A stretch of 64,000 nucleotides of DNA, from assembly GCA_013397795.1 (NCBI GenBank), contig VZTJ01000295.1, positions 124,001 through 188,000 of the forward strand. The letters are read 5' to 3'. Both the position numbers and the translations under genes were made by a program. How positions within the stretch are numbered: the stretch's first letter is position 1; each line of letters begins with the position of its first letter. The notes beneath the pieces were generated by a model. The model was given only the letters and a program-made list of their open reading frames with translations. It was not told the DNA's origin and did not search any database. Below, one piece after another: positions 50,243 through 63,111 of this stretch. The stretch comes from Orthonyx spaldingii. Taxonomy: Eukaryota > Chordata > Aves > Passeriformes > Orthonychidae.

Positions 50243-50430
50243 CTGAGGGGCCGGGCCGGGCCGCCGGTCACGGCAGCGCCCTGTGCGGCTGCAGTGCTTG
50301 TGAAGTTGGAGCCTGCGTGTTAGTCGTGGTGTTTAACCAAGAAATGCAGTTGGAAATAGTGCTTTTAAACGTGCATGGAAGATGTTGTTTCAAAAAGACG
50401 AGTGTGGGTGGCAGCGATCACGAGATATAC

Positions 50431-50510
<80 letters not shown>
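50431..50510. repeat. (GATA)20 microsatellite
   Basis: Eighty bases of perfect four-base repeat (AGAT phase on the plus strand), about 224 bp upstream of the SDHAF3 start codon. Minus-strand open frames through it, made of repeated ISIYLS, are artefacts. Confidence 0.98.
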
Positions 50511-50868
50511 GGAGAAAGGTATGTGTATATATATAAAGAAAACATTTCATTTTTGGCTCCAGTTTCACCACCAGAAGAACAAACTGTACACTTTATACCA
50601 GGGTAGAATGTGGCACAAATCAATTAGCCCACTAAGCCCAAGCTTCATACACTTAAATTTGATTCACTTGCATTTTCACTATGAGACAAGAGAAGCCATA
50701 GCAAGAAACCTTACTGCCTCCATGGGGCTGCTTGGGACTTTGTGCCACCACACTGTCACTACTGAGCTCCTGCTTTCTCCTTAATTCCCATTTACAGCCC
50801 AAGCTCCAACTCCCTAGCTCTCCATAAAGCTTTTTCAGGAGCTTAACATCATATCCAACTTGCCCATG
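50511..50868. other. Upstream flank, no gene seen
   Basis: Ordinary sequence between the GATA tract and a 37-bp duplication. Short overlapping frames on both strands are not convincing. Confidence 0.55.
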
Positions 50869-50942
50869 TGGAAAAATCTTCAAATGTCAACAGTCATAAA
50901 CATTATGGAAAAATCTTCAAATGTCAACAGTCATAGACATTA
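50869..50942. repeat. 37-bp tandem duplication
   Basis: Two copies of a 37-bp unit starting TGGAAAAATCTTCAAATGTC differ at one base (TAAACAT versus TAGACAT); a third copy begins but breaks after about 8 bases. This looks like a recent duplication. Confidence 0.95.
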
Positions 50943-52203
50943 TGGAAAAAGCAGTCAGGCAATGGCAGCAGTGGCAACAGTGGCAAAAGTCCTGCCTCAT
51001 TATGGGTGAGTGTTAAGCTCCTTCCAGCCAGTCAAATTACTCATGATTCAAAACAAAAAGGAAACATTTCCATAGGACTGAGGAGCATTAAGCTTTGCTA
51101 AAATACTAGGAAATGACATAAAAATGTACTGCCTCATCAAAAGCCCAAGTAATTATGTGAGAGCAACAGAGTAAAGAGCAAAGTACAGACTATTTTACTG
51201 ACTACTATTTCTTTATTTATTGTCCTAAGCACTTCACTGCTGGAAAACTGAAGTTCCCAGTAACACAAAGTTACTGAAATAAAAGCAAATGCTTATAGGT
51301 TCACTTTTTCTCAATGACAGTCTCCTGTCCTCTTCACGCCAGTGATGCTGTCGGAGTGAGCAGTCGGGCCCTGGCAGAGGGTGACCTGATCCTCAGATTG
51401 ATTGGTCGTGCTGTATGTTCAAACTATATTTTCTGCAGACATTTCTTTGAGGAAGGATTTCTGGACCTGGTGCATTTTGTCTATCATATGTCCTTCAATA
51501 TGTTCACAGTTTAAAGGGATTGAGGTTAAAAAACTGATTTGCTGTATCACTTATTTGCAGTGATACAATTCCACTGAATCATTTCAGGGTGCATTCATTT
51601 AGAGAATTTATTTAAATATTTTATTATATCTTGACCACTATTTTCATGCTGCACATTGAGAGCTTTCTCCTTGCTACATCCCTCTGTGTGGTTTTTAGGA
51701 GTCCTCTTCCTTCCATGGCCTGCTTAAGCCCTCTCCTGGGGACTCACTTTGCCATTCAAATACTCACCAGGCTCAAACACCAACTCAGGCAGATCCATGA
51801 CTGTCAACATTTCTTACATCTTGTCTTTCTGTCCACAGAGACCAAAAGCCATTTTTGCCTGTCCAGTGGGGCAGATGCTTCCTGCCCAAGAGGATTTCTG
51901 CAGCATCTCTGCACCTCCAGGCTGCTTCAGCTGCAGCTCTTGAGCCTCTTCTTTGCGCCTTCCCTGGGTGCTGCTGAGTGAGGAATTTACCAGTGAATTC
52001 CCCATGGAGCAGAAGACAGAGCTATAATCTCATCAAGCTGCTGATGGCAGTCTAAGTTGTCAGTCTTTGCCTATTAACAATTTTTATATGCCTGAGTCCT
52101 CAAAGGTCTCTGCACTATCAGGCAATGTGGAGAGGCAGCAGAGGAGTTGAGTTGTTCTTTGTGTATGGGCACAAAAGGACTCACCATCAGAAGTCATTAA
52201 GAT
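50943..52203. other. Upstream flank, no gene seen
   Basis: No recognised gene or repeat family. A plus-strand frame of 116 codons at 51631-51981 overlaps frames in other phases and lacks known motifs. Confidence 0.5.
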
Positions 52204-52312
52204 TGATATGATATGATATGATATGATATGATATGATATGATATGATATGATATGATATGATATGATGATATGATATGATATGATATGATATGATATGAT
52301 ATGATATGATAT
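52204..52312. repeat. (ATATG)n pentanucleotide microsatellite
   Basis: Twelve ATATG units, one shortened unit (ATG at 52266-52268), then eight more units. Long and nearly perfect, so probably variable in length between individuals. Confidence 0.97.
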
Positions 52313-55300
52313 TAGAGGTATTATTTCCATATAATGACCTCTCAATCATCAGTACTCAAAACATCTGAGTATTGCCACACTTTGAATCCACACACAATTT
52401 TAGTTAACATGCATGAGTGCAACTCCCTTGCTTGTCTCTTGTTGGTGCCTGCCTCTACTTCTAGGCAGCACTGCTTCTGTGCAGGGTGCTGGGGCATCTG
52501 TTCTACTGCTCCTGGTGCTCCACAGCCTGGGAGCATTTCTTAGCTTGCACCAAAGAAAGAGGCACCAAAGGACAGTGTTTCATCCCACTTCTTTTTGGGC
52601 AAGTGGAGGCAATTAATCACTACTTCCTTTCAGGTATCATTAGAAGGATGTACTGTGGTACGTGTGATTCAGATCACACATAAAGGATTATTCTGTATCC
52701 GACTGGGCTTTAGGGCACTGGCTCAGTGTTTGTTGTGCTAGAATTGGTGTGGATCCTACAAAGATACCAGAGTGTCCTTGTGCCATATTCCATCATAGTG
52801 CCTTTGGATCAGGGGAGGCAATGTTAGCTCTGCAATAGGTCAGCACAAAGGCAGGCGGAGTGGCTTAGCCAATATATTAAATCTCTGTTTGCATGGCTAA
52901 TAACTGTGAGTAGCATCTCAGCCTTTTCCCAAGGATCTACAAGAAATCTGTGGCAAAGCATGGATGCAAAGTGGTCTAATTTCTTTCCCATCCTTCTGAG
53001 CTTTTGACCCTGTGAGTGGCACAGTGGCCATGTTGTTTGCTACAGACCTAATTCCAAATGTAGAAAGACTGGAGGAACACTTCCATGTTTATTTTTTCCT
53101 TTTTTCAGTAATATGTTGACTAAAGAAGATGAAGCTGAAGTATTTATTGAGCTGGTATAATTGCTGTAATTTTTTTAATTATCAAGAGCATCCTGAGAGA
53201 AGTTCTTTTTGTGAATCAAAATAAATGATTAAATATAGAATGCAATGATGTGATATTTCTTTACAGAACTGTTGGTAGTCCTGATTAAGCTAAATTGTAT
53301 TGTCATATTTTAAAAAACCCCACAGATTTATCTGCAATCTTCTCTAAACTGTGGCTAAATGTTAAAGTAAGTCTAATTTCCTGCTATTAAAAACAAGTAT
53401 AGCCCTGCCCCATGTTTCCTTTTTTGCATTGTGCAGATCACAATAAAATTGCATCCTTACTTCAGAACTATGATGTTTTTAATAAACTCTCTAAGTATTT
53501 GAATAGATTCAAGACAGTTTCTTTTTGCATGCTATTCCAGACCAAGGCAGATTCAAAAACCAAGCCAAAGGTCTGTTATGACAGCACAAGTTGTCTACTA
53601 AACATTCTGTGGCATCTTCCACTGTGCCTCGTAAACTATAAAGACATGGAATTATTCCTGCTCTGTGGGAAACAACTGCAAAATTAATACTTTCATAAAT
53701 GGCTTAGAAAAAGCCATGGGTACTTAGAGATTCTGAGGCTTCTTCCTCTGTCGAAGTGGATTGGAGTTTTGTCCTTGATTCAACAGAAGCAGAATCAGTC
53801 CCAGCATGGGACTGTCTGCTTCAAAATCCACCCGAAAGTTGGACATGCAACCTACTATACATGGATGCTGTTAAAAATGGACCAGCTCTTTCCCCAGGGC
53901 TTGTGGAAATACAGCTGATGAAGATACCAGTCATGTTTGCTGTTGTCTGCAGAGGCAACCACCTGTCCATGTCTGTCCCAGCGTTCTTCACACAGCCTGT
54001 GCTTGGTATGCCCCAGGCTGCTCAGCAGAGCATGGTAGTGAGAGCAGGATAGATGATTTTCTTCCAAAAGCTCCATTGCAGTGAGGAGAAAAGATTCCAT
54101 AATAAATGTAATTTGGTGCAACTCATCAGGATGGCTTCAAGTGCTCACACATGCATCTGATAGCAGAGGAAAACAAATAACAGAATGTATTTCTGATGAA
54201 ATAAATATAGCACATGATGATATTGGAAGGGAGAGGCAGTCAGCTGTTTTTGGACTACAGTCAATTGCATGCTTGGCACACTGGCAGCTTTTGGACATTA
54301 AAAGGAAGTTCTGCTTTGGTTCAACTTATGCTTGAGCTACTCATTCATTGCAGGGTTTCTTGTACTTTCATCTAAAGCACATTATATGTATCATCCAAAA
54401 CAAATTTTTGACAGTTCCTAAGGAAGCTCTGCTTGCCTCCTGCAGACATGAACGATGCCAAGTGTGTTAAAATATTCAGAGAATTTAGCTACCAAACTCT
54501 GTGAAGTTTCTGCTTGAGTATGTATGAGCAGAGCTTTGCAGCAAGCCAAGTGTAGGCAACATCAGCCCAGAGGAGTGCCAGGCTTGCACGTGGACCCTCC
54601 CGCTCACCATCTTCCCACCTTCATCTCATCTCCCTAGTCCAGTGCTGGATTTCAAAGCACACATGCATCAGCATGTCTCAGGAAAGTGTTGTGAAAGAAA
54701 GAGAGAAGGATTGTGATTAACCTTGTGAGGGTTTTCTTTAATCTCATTTCAGAAACATCTAGTATTCAGTGGAAATTTTCTAAAAGAGTTCAACTCAGTG
54801 AACTGATCCAAAATTAAAATTTTGGGTAGAATGATTAAAGAGCATCAAAACTCAATGTAATGGCAGGCAGATGGTTTTAGGGGGGAAAATCCTACATCTT
54901 CTTTTATAGATGGTGCCAAGTCAGACTGTGAAATGGAAATCTTTTTTGTCCTTAAGCTATTATTGTTTTCAACATTAAAAGAAAACACCCAAAAGATTGC
55001 CTATATTACAAAACAATTCTTCTACTTTTGAAAATTCAAATGAAATTTGAAAATGTTAGTATTTGGAATTACTACGTGTCTTTTTCTCTTGTGAACAATC
55101 TTTTTGGTAAATACAGTACTAGTTCACCTGGTTAATCTGCCACATGTGCTGTTCTGTTTAACTGCATTCAAATTCTGTAAGAGATGCACTATTCTGCTCT
55201 TGATTCACGTAGTAAGTGAATTAACAGCAGAATGCTGATGCTGAAATAAATACAGTTTGAAAGCACGTTTTGTTATTTCAAATATAATATAAGTGTGCAC

Positions 55301-58297
55301 CATTGATAGGTAAGGCTTTGTTTTCCTGTTCTACTTAGTAAGTCATTGTAAAACTTAAAGCCATGCAAAGATGCTTCCACAAATCCATTAAAATCCCTTC
55401 CAGAATAACACAAAAAGAGCAGAGAAATTTTTATGTTGACGCTTTTAACAGAGAGGGGAAACAGAACAAGTGAGTAGATGACCAAATTTAAAAATTAATA
55501 TTTTGAAAAGCTGCAGAAAAGACTATATGTATGTGACTGCAAAAGCATAGCCCAGCCTCAAAGCATCAGGTGGGGAGCACAAGTGAGCTGCTTCTGAAAA
55601 GTGGCATCCACGGGTCCTAGGAGCTCCAGATGATATTCTGTCAAGCCCTGAAGTCTAAACTCAGGAAAAAGCTACATCACTTCCAAACTTTTACCCCAGT
55701 TTCACATTAACCCAAGAGGAATTTAAAGCACAACATAAACGTGTTTAAATGAAGTTAGAAGAAAGCTTGTTGTCCCGCCTGCAGTTTTAATTAAATATGT
55801 TTTATAAGAAAAGCATAGCTTACAAATGCAAGCTATGTGGTTTCTCTGGCAGCATTGCAGCTCCAAGTAAACGCACCATAGTATTATTTTTTTTTGCTTT
55901 CTTCCCTAATTAAGTGTTTTAAGTTTCTTCTGCTCTCTGTGTGGCTGCTTCAGTTTTGGCATTAGTACTGAGCCAAAGGGGACTGGGAAGAAGACTATGC
56001 TTTCTCTTTTTTCCTCCCTCCACCAAGTAATCACAGATCAATTGGAAATCCCTTCTTGCTTTTTTAAGATATATAGATAACAGAATACATGTCACAAATA
56101 AAGAATGAGCCCTGTGGCTCATACTGGTCTGGGACCCCATACCTTCCCACTGGGAGAGAAACAAAGCCATTGACTGCACTGACCATGGGAGGTGCAGCTG
56201 CAAGTGCCCAGGAAGTGCTGCACACTTCAGAGAAAGCAGGGCAAACCCACAAAATCTGAAGCCAAACATAAATTTTGACAGCCTTTGAGAGTGTGTGGAT
56301 TTCTGCTTTTACCACCCTCAGTGGATACAGGTTTTCAGGTTCAAGGCTTTGCTATAACATTGTTTCACAAATCCAGATCATTGACTGCTGTTTAAAATGA
56401 AGCATGTATAATTCATTATTTTGTCATAAACACTATGTATGCTATCAGCAAAGCACATGTTCCATCTCAGGTCTCTAGTGCTTTGATACCCCTCTGAATG
56501 CATCCAGTCTGTCCAGGACAATTTAATGTGCAGACCAAGTTCTGAAATACTTAACTGGCTTCACGTTGAAACACTTGGCATCACCTTTGATGTGCAGCCT
56601 TGGATAGGCATCTCTTGTCTCTATCCAGTTTCTGATGTTGTAATCAATCGGGAAAACAAATCCAACATGAAACTGTGTAGCTCTGAAACTGTTTGTGTCT
56701 TTTTGTTGTGTTCCCTGCCCTGAAACTCAGCACCACACTGCAGACTGGGGGTGTATCTGGATGGCTACTCATCCAAGGTTTATTATTCACTGGACCAGGT
56801 AATATTTGTAATTACATTTCTTGATAGTCAGGATTTCCCTATGTGGTTTCTTGATATAACATCTTGTGTTAATGGTTGAGATTCAGGATGGAACTATGGG
56901 ATACCACATGAAAACAGCTAGCTTTTAAATAAATACTCAAGGTTCCTTCAACCCTTTTTATCCAATATCACTATCACTGTTAATCAGTTCCTCCCTCCAC
57001 CCCTTCCCCAAACCACCTGAAGGCAGGATCAGCGGTGATCAAAAGACATGTGGCATTTCTTAGTATTGAAATTATTACCTCTGTGAAATATGGTTTTTAA
57101 TAATGAGTTTATTGCTGCTGCTTTGTGAATTATGGCTTTTCACTTCTCCTAAACCAAAACAAAAGTTATTTGCAAGGTGCTACAGGAATAATTTTTAGAC
57201 TGAAAAACAAGTAAGTTAGTGATCACAAATTCCTCACCACTTTGTGGAAGTGGCATTTGGTTTTTACTTCTTTGAGATTTGATTTTAAACTGAGATGTTG
57301 AAAGATCATTTGTTCTTGTATGCTATGGAGCAGTAGCAGCCCCAGGTGCTATAGAAAGCACAGACCAAGATGTAGGGAAAAAATTTCAGCTGTTTCAGTC
57401 TAATGTGTTAGATAGTAGGATGCTCACTATCTCTCGAAAGGAAAAATTTTGGAGACTTTTCACTGATGGGATATAGCAATTACAAAGTGTCCTAGCATTG
57501 TTTATTCTCCAATTTTATTTTCCCACTATATATAAATTATAAATTTTTATATTCCTTAGTAGGGTATAAAGATAACATATATTTAAAAAACCTTGAAAAT
57601 TACTCTTGAAAGCAAATTGTTCCATTGTGCAGGGATGTACTCCTGGAGCTTATGGTGAAAACAACATTCTGTAGGACAGATGATTTTTCTGTGAGCTCTA
57701 AAATTCAAATGATTGTTGTGTCATCTTGAAAAATTGGAGAGTCACATCCAGGTCTAGGGTATAGTCTCTATTTCAAATATCGGGTTGTGATATCAAAAGC
57801 TGTACGTGAGGGGATAAGTACTTCATAAATTCTTCAAAAGGACAAGAATTGTACCCCTTCTGTTGTTCAGCTTCATATATCAAAATTGTACTCTTCACAG
57901 CTTCCAGAGGGCTTTGCTGGGACTCATTTACTGTCTTCCTGCTCTCTGTTTTCAAAGTTATGCCCTGGGAGCAAAACTTCTCATTTAAGACCTGTATTTC
58001 AAAGTGCTGTGAAATCCACAGGCATCTCCAACATGTTTTGAAAATGGTTACACCTCACCAGAGCCAGAGGCAACATTATCCATGCAGGTCTGAAGTCAGT
58101 TGGTCTAACAGATCTTCAGATAATACCCCTTCTTTTCAACCTTCCCAGGAGGACTGCGTTTTATATGCTTGGAAATCCACTGGGATATGATTGTCTTAAA
58201 AACTTAGTCGTGACAATAACTGTGAAACATTTCACAGTGTAAATTTGGAGTAATTCCTCCCTCCCTGAGGAACTGCTTAGCAATTTCTGATTCTTGA

Positions 58298-58323
58298 TTT
58301 TTTTTTTCCTTTTTTTTTTTTTT
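58298..58323. repeat. T-rich tract
   Basis: T10-CC-T14 run. Confidence 0.95.
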
Positions 58324-61300
58324 GTAAACAGGTCAGAGAAAACTGAGGGTATGAAACATATTAAATATGTCTATATTGCAGACTGATCCCAAGCTTAATT
58401 TTTCAGCTAACCAAACTGACTATTGAAATTTGGTAAACAGCCAGTTGAGAAATATTCAACACTACTGATGGTTTAGAAAAAGTAAAATAAAATCAAAAAT
58501 TGCTTTTCTGATATTAGAACATGAATCATTTCTCTTGCTGTCAGTAAATATTTTCAGTTCCTTCTCAAGTATTGTCTATATGATACATGTGCTGCTGTAC
58601 AAGCAAAGGAATAGATATGCCACAGATATGCCACACAAGTAGTATGCCCTGTATGTGCATACAGCTGTTTTTATACAAATGTATATACATACACTTACAC
58701 CCACATGCCCCTCCAAACTCATATGTGTATGTCCATGGACATGAACATGCGCACATGTACACAAGTGCACACAAAACTGCTTTGTTACTGTAACATTCTG
58801 AAGAAACATATCAAAACCATATTTCCCTGGATTACTTTGTAATCAGATTTTTAAGGCTTTTAATAAGGTGCCTTTTTTTTCTTTCTGGTGACTCATCCCA
58901 GTGCTTCCCACAATATAAACTGTATCCTGTGTGTGTGTACTTGACACTCACTGATTGCTTTGCACACTTGGCTATCAAAATGTGCTTCCAGGTACACTGA
59001 GGTTGTCTGAGAGTACTACATCACCATTCAAAATATGGGAAACTTGAGAAATTGAGGCTTCATGCCAACCTAACACTCAGTAAGACAGTGTCAGAGATGG
59101 TACAACAACTTAAGGCTTTCCTGTGTCTCTTTTCAGCGTTTCCGCCAGTAGCTGATACTGTCTTTGAGGTTTGCACAACTTTGTATTATTCCACACTGTG
59201 TCAATGTGTCAATTTTTATTAAAACTTTTTGGACAATACATCGTCGTCATCATCATACGATATATTACCCATACAAATCGATGTAAAGTCTATGAGGATT
59301 TTAGTAAATGCTTTCTATATATCCTGTAGAGGCTGTTTCAACAAATGGAACATGCAGCTATTAAGATCTGAAGCCTTAACCCTAAAATGAACTGAAAGGT
59401 GTTCCCACAGCAAAGCTGGAAATGCCCCTAGCAGCAAAAGACTTGAAAGATACTGATTGTCTCTAGCTGACATTCAGTAACAGAAACATATCTTAAGGCA
59501 AGATTAACACATTCATTAAAGAGTGAAAATAAAACATCATTACAAAAATTGAGGTTTCCCTCTTACTCTTTAGTAGTTACAAAACATTCTTCTGGCTCTT
59601 TAATTGCTGCTTGCAAAGGCTCTGTACTGAGTCATTTACTTTCTGAAAGTAACAACACTGTCCTAGCCTTCTTATTGGCATTTACTCCTATGCCACCCAC
59701 ATTGAGCTCCAAATCTGGATCCAAGGATTGCTGAGCTGTGAAGACTGTATTTGTGTAATTCTGCCAGCAACCACCCATATAACCTCAGAAGAATCAAAGA
59801 GAACTAAAGATATGCTGAAACATTCAAAAGTCATATGAACACCAACCACCAGGAGATGCTCACAAGCGTAAGGATATTTAATATACATCCTGTTCCATTT
59901 TCTGGTTGGTCTTTTCAGAGTGGAGAAGGGTGGGAAGTGGTCAAAGACAACTCTTTGTGTTTGGTCATTTAGCAAAGTGGAAGGTTTATAGTCTATCCAT
60001 CTCATCTCCAGATAGTGATAAGCCAAATCTCAGCATTGTGCTACTCTGCAGGACCAGAGAAAGGCAGCTGAGTGTTGCCACAGGATGAAAAAAAAAAAGT
60101 ATTTTAAAGGAGATGAGGACTAAACCTACTAAGAATTATTAGCGTGGCTATATTGTTTCGCCTTTCCACAGTTGGCTTATTCATTGCCTAGTAATCATCC
60201 CTTCCTCACTGGGTGTCTCCTTGCTGAAGAAAATGAAGAGATTTGCCCAGGACCAACAAGGGGTCAAGGCAAGGTGAGAGTAGCTTCAACATCAGCATCC
60301 TCACCTGCCTTTCTTCACCCCTCACCCAAGGAGTTCCTGTCTCCAATTTTGCATGTCCCAGAGGAGTTTTGTCTTTAGGCTTAACAGATGATGCTCTAGG
60401 GCTGGAAACAAAGTGTTCTTCATGTCTACAGTCTGGATTAAGTGTCCTAAGGATGACATAGGCTCTGTGCTCCTGAAAAGCAGGATCTTCCAGGATGTCT
60501 CAAGGTGAGCACACAAAGTGAATGCAGTTCACTCCTGAAGTGTGTCCAGATGGAAACTGCAGTTCTGTGCATTCAAAGTTCTCTGGTTCATCTCTACATA
60601 CGTATGTGGAGAAGGTACATATTTATGCATCCACATATGCAAACAGATCTCTATACTGAAGACAAGAATGCAGAAGATTATGTAAAAGGCTTCTCCCAAC
60701 TTTGTTTAACTGGAAATAGCAGTGATCTGGCACACCTGAGGACAAATATTCTTCCAACTCTGTTTTTAACCAGGGTGCTTAACCCTCCCACCTTTACTTT
60801 CTGAGACTTCATAAATATTTTTTGAGTATTTAACTGCCCCTCTGTATTTCCTCACTCTTCCAAATTAAACAAAATTGGTTGATTCATTTCAAGTTTAAAT
60901 AATGTATTTCTCATCATTTTTACTCCCTCCCGTGCACCAGCACAAGGCTGCATTATCTGGGATGCATTGGCTTAGTGGAAAATGTTTATTTGTAATAAGG
61001 ATTCAAGAAAATCCCCTGCATCCACTGGAAATTATAAACATAGAAACGTCTCCACGAGTCTTTGGTTAGTTAAAAGAATTGTATTTCAGGTTTCTATCTT
61101 TAGGTCCCAGTTTGACATCACAGTATCTCTTTAAACAAATAGCCCAGCCAGTGCAATGCTTTTCAGAGGGGGAGCAAAGGTTACCAGTGAACATCTTCTT
61201 GGCTGGTCAAGCAGATTTTTGGGGTTTGGAAGGAAGAAAAAAAAACCAAAGCCCACCCTTTATTATCTAAACAAATATTTTTTAATATTTCTATGTAAGT

Positions 61301-63095
61301 ACGTTTGTGGGAAATGTAAGTAAAAGTCAAGTGAGGGAAGGCAATAACTAGGGGGACTCCACAGAGTGATTATTACCCAGAATTATTGTGGAATGTACCC
61401 ATGGACACATGGTGCACCCGCCTGCCAGCGTGAAAGACAGAGGGTTTATATTAGCCCTGAACAGGGACACAAGTATCACACTTACAGTTTTCAGGCTGCA
61501 TCCCAGTTACTGCAGTGTGAAAACCATTAACATGCATGACCACTTGCAAAAGTCATGCATGGTGTGGTAACATAGGACAGCAGCCCAGAAATCTGCATCT
61601 GATTTATTTTTTACTCATTGTTAGGTGTCACAATGTTTAACATGACAAGTCACATCTTGTAAGAGCTCTGTTTATAGAAGTTACACATATCAGAAAAATA
61701 TGGAAGGCATTTCCTTGCTCTTGCTTACTTTTTTGTCTCAATACAATGTAGCCTTTCAATCCAAACCAGAACCAAAATCCAGGACAACATACACAAACAA
61801 GCATCTTCATAGATATACATATTCCTGTTTTGTCCTGCATCCTGAATTCTGCCAGTCAGGAATCAAATGCCAATTCTGACAGTCTGAAATTAGTTGAGGA
61901 GAGAAATCCAGCTCACACTTGTCTGATTGCTATGCAATGTACAGAAGGAATCATCTGCTCTATATGGTCTGGTAAGAACCTTCTGCAATATTTTGATGGT
62001 CAGGCCATTTTTATCAGAGATTTCTATTTTATTGCTATGAGGAGGACCATTTTTAGATCTCTGTAATTGCAGACTGAACAAGTAACACCTTACCATTTTT
62101 TACTTGTTTGTATTATGCCATCTCCCTTCTCCCCTTTTCTTCCTTGTAACAGCACTGTGAAAAGCCCATTGTTGAGCAGTAGGGTTATGACATTAGGGTC
62201 AAATCCCTTTGCTCATCTCCTCTGTAAGGGATGAAATCTAAGAAAGGGAGTGGCATGAAAAGCTGTACAGAGGTTTGAGGCACTCACGTTATACAAGATG
62301 CTGCTCCAGTTCAAGCACATTCTTGACTCTTGCTAAATCCAATGTGAAATGGTACTCAAGTCTCCATGGACTGGAGACACTGGTGACTGCATTTAATGCA
62401 TTGCTCATATTTGCTGCTCTTACTTCCATGCACAATATTCATTAATTTTGGACAGCCTCAATTTTCTTGTCACCATCTAAAAGCCTGTACAACCATGGAC
62501 AGGATCTAGTCTGTGCTGTATTCCTTAGATCTGGATTGATTTGCTTCCATCAGTGGAAGCCAAAGCCACCTTTCCCACACAGTTCCTCTTGTGGATGCTA
62601 CACTGATACTCTAGCTGTGTAACATTTTCAACCCAGTGCCACTCACTGAGTAAATTGCACAGCCTATCCACTTTAGAAAGCAAGCATGATGATTTTCAGA
62701 GGTGCTGGTTCTGCTGAACTGCATCATCTTGTTGAGGCAATACAACTAAAAATTATAGGAGCAGAGTTGATGGAAGACAAGGGATTTCAAAATTATACAC
62801 ATTGAACATAAGAAGTGTGAGCTGGTAGGAAATTTATTCTCGTTGCTATCCTTAGCATTCACCGTTTCAGAAACAGACATGTTTTGATTGCCTCCTTTAT
62901 TTACTTTTAATAACACTATTTGCAAGGGAAATACCATACTGCTGGAGCACCATGCCTTTGGTATTGATTAGGTATAATCTTCTGCATAAGACTTACAGAG
63001 ATTGCATCAGGTTAAGAGAAAAAATGCACTAATAGAAGTGCTGTGCAGGACTGTGTCATTTCAGGGTATCAGGAAGCCTTGCTTACATGTATCTC

Positions 63096-63111
63096 TTTTT
63101 TTTTTTTTTTT
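63096..63111. repeat. Poly(T) tract, T16
   Basis: Uninterrupted run of 16 T. Confidence 0.95.

Larger units (their letters stand above)
49950..50295. promoter_or_regulatory. SDHAF3: CpG island over SDHAF3 promoter and exon 1
   Basis: Base composition switches abruptly from AT-rich flanks to a dense run of CpG dinucleotides covering the intron start, exon 1, the 5' leader and roughly the first 90 bp upstream. It is the only CpG-island-like stretch in the window. Its left edge abuts a CR1 remnant. This is typical of a housekeeping-gene promoter without a TATA box, which fits a mitochondrial assembly factor. Confidence 0.85.

Noticed and set aside
50365..50623. Minus-strand frames with repeated ISIYLS
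   Set aside because: Translation of the GATA microsatellite, not protein.
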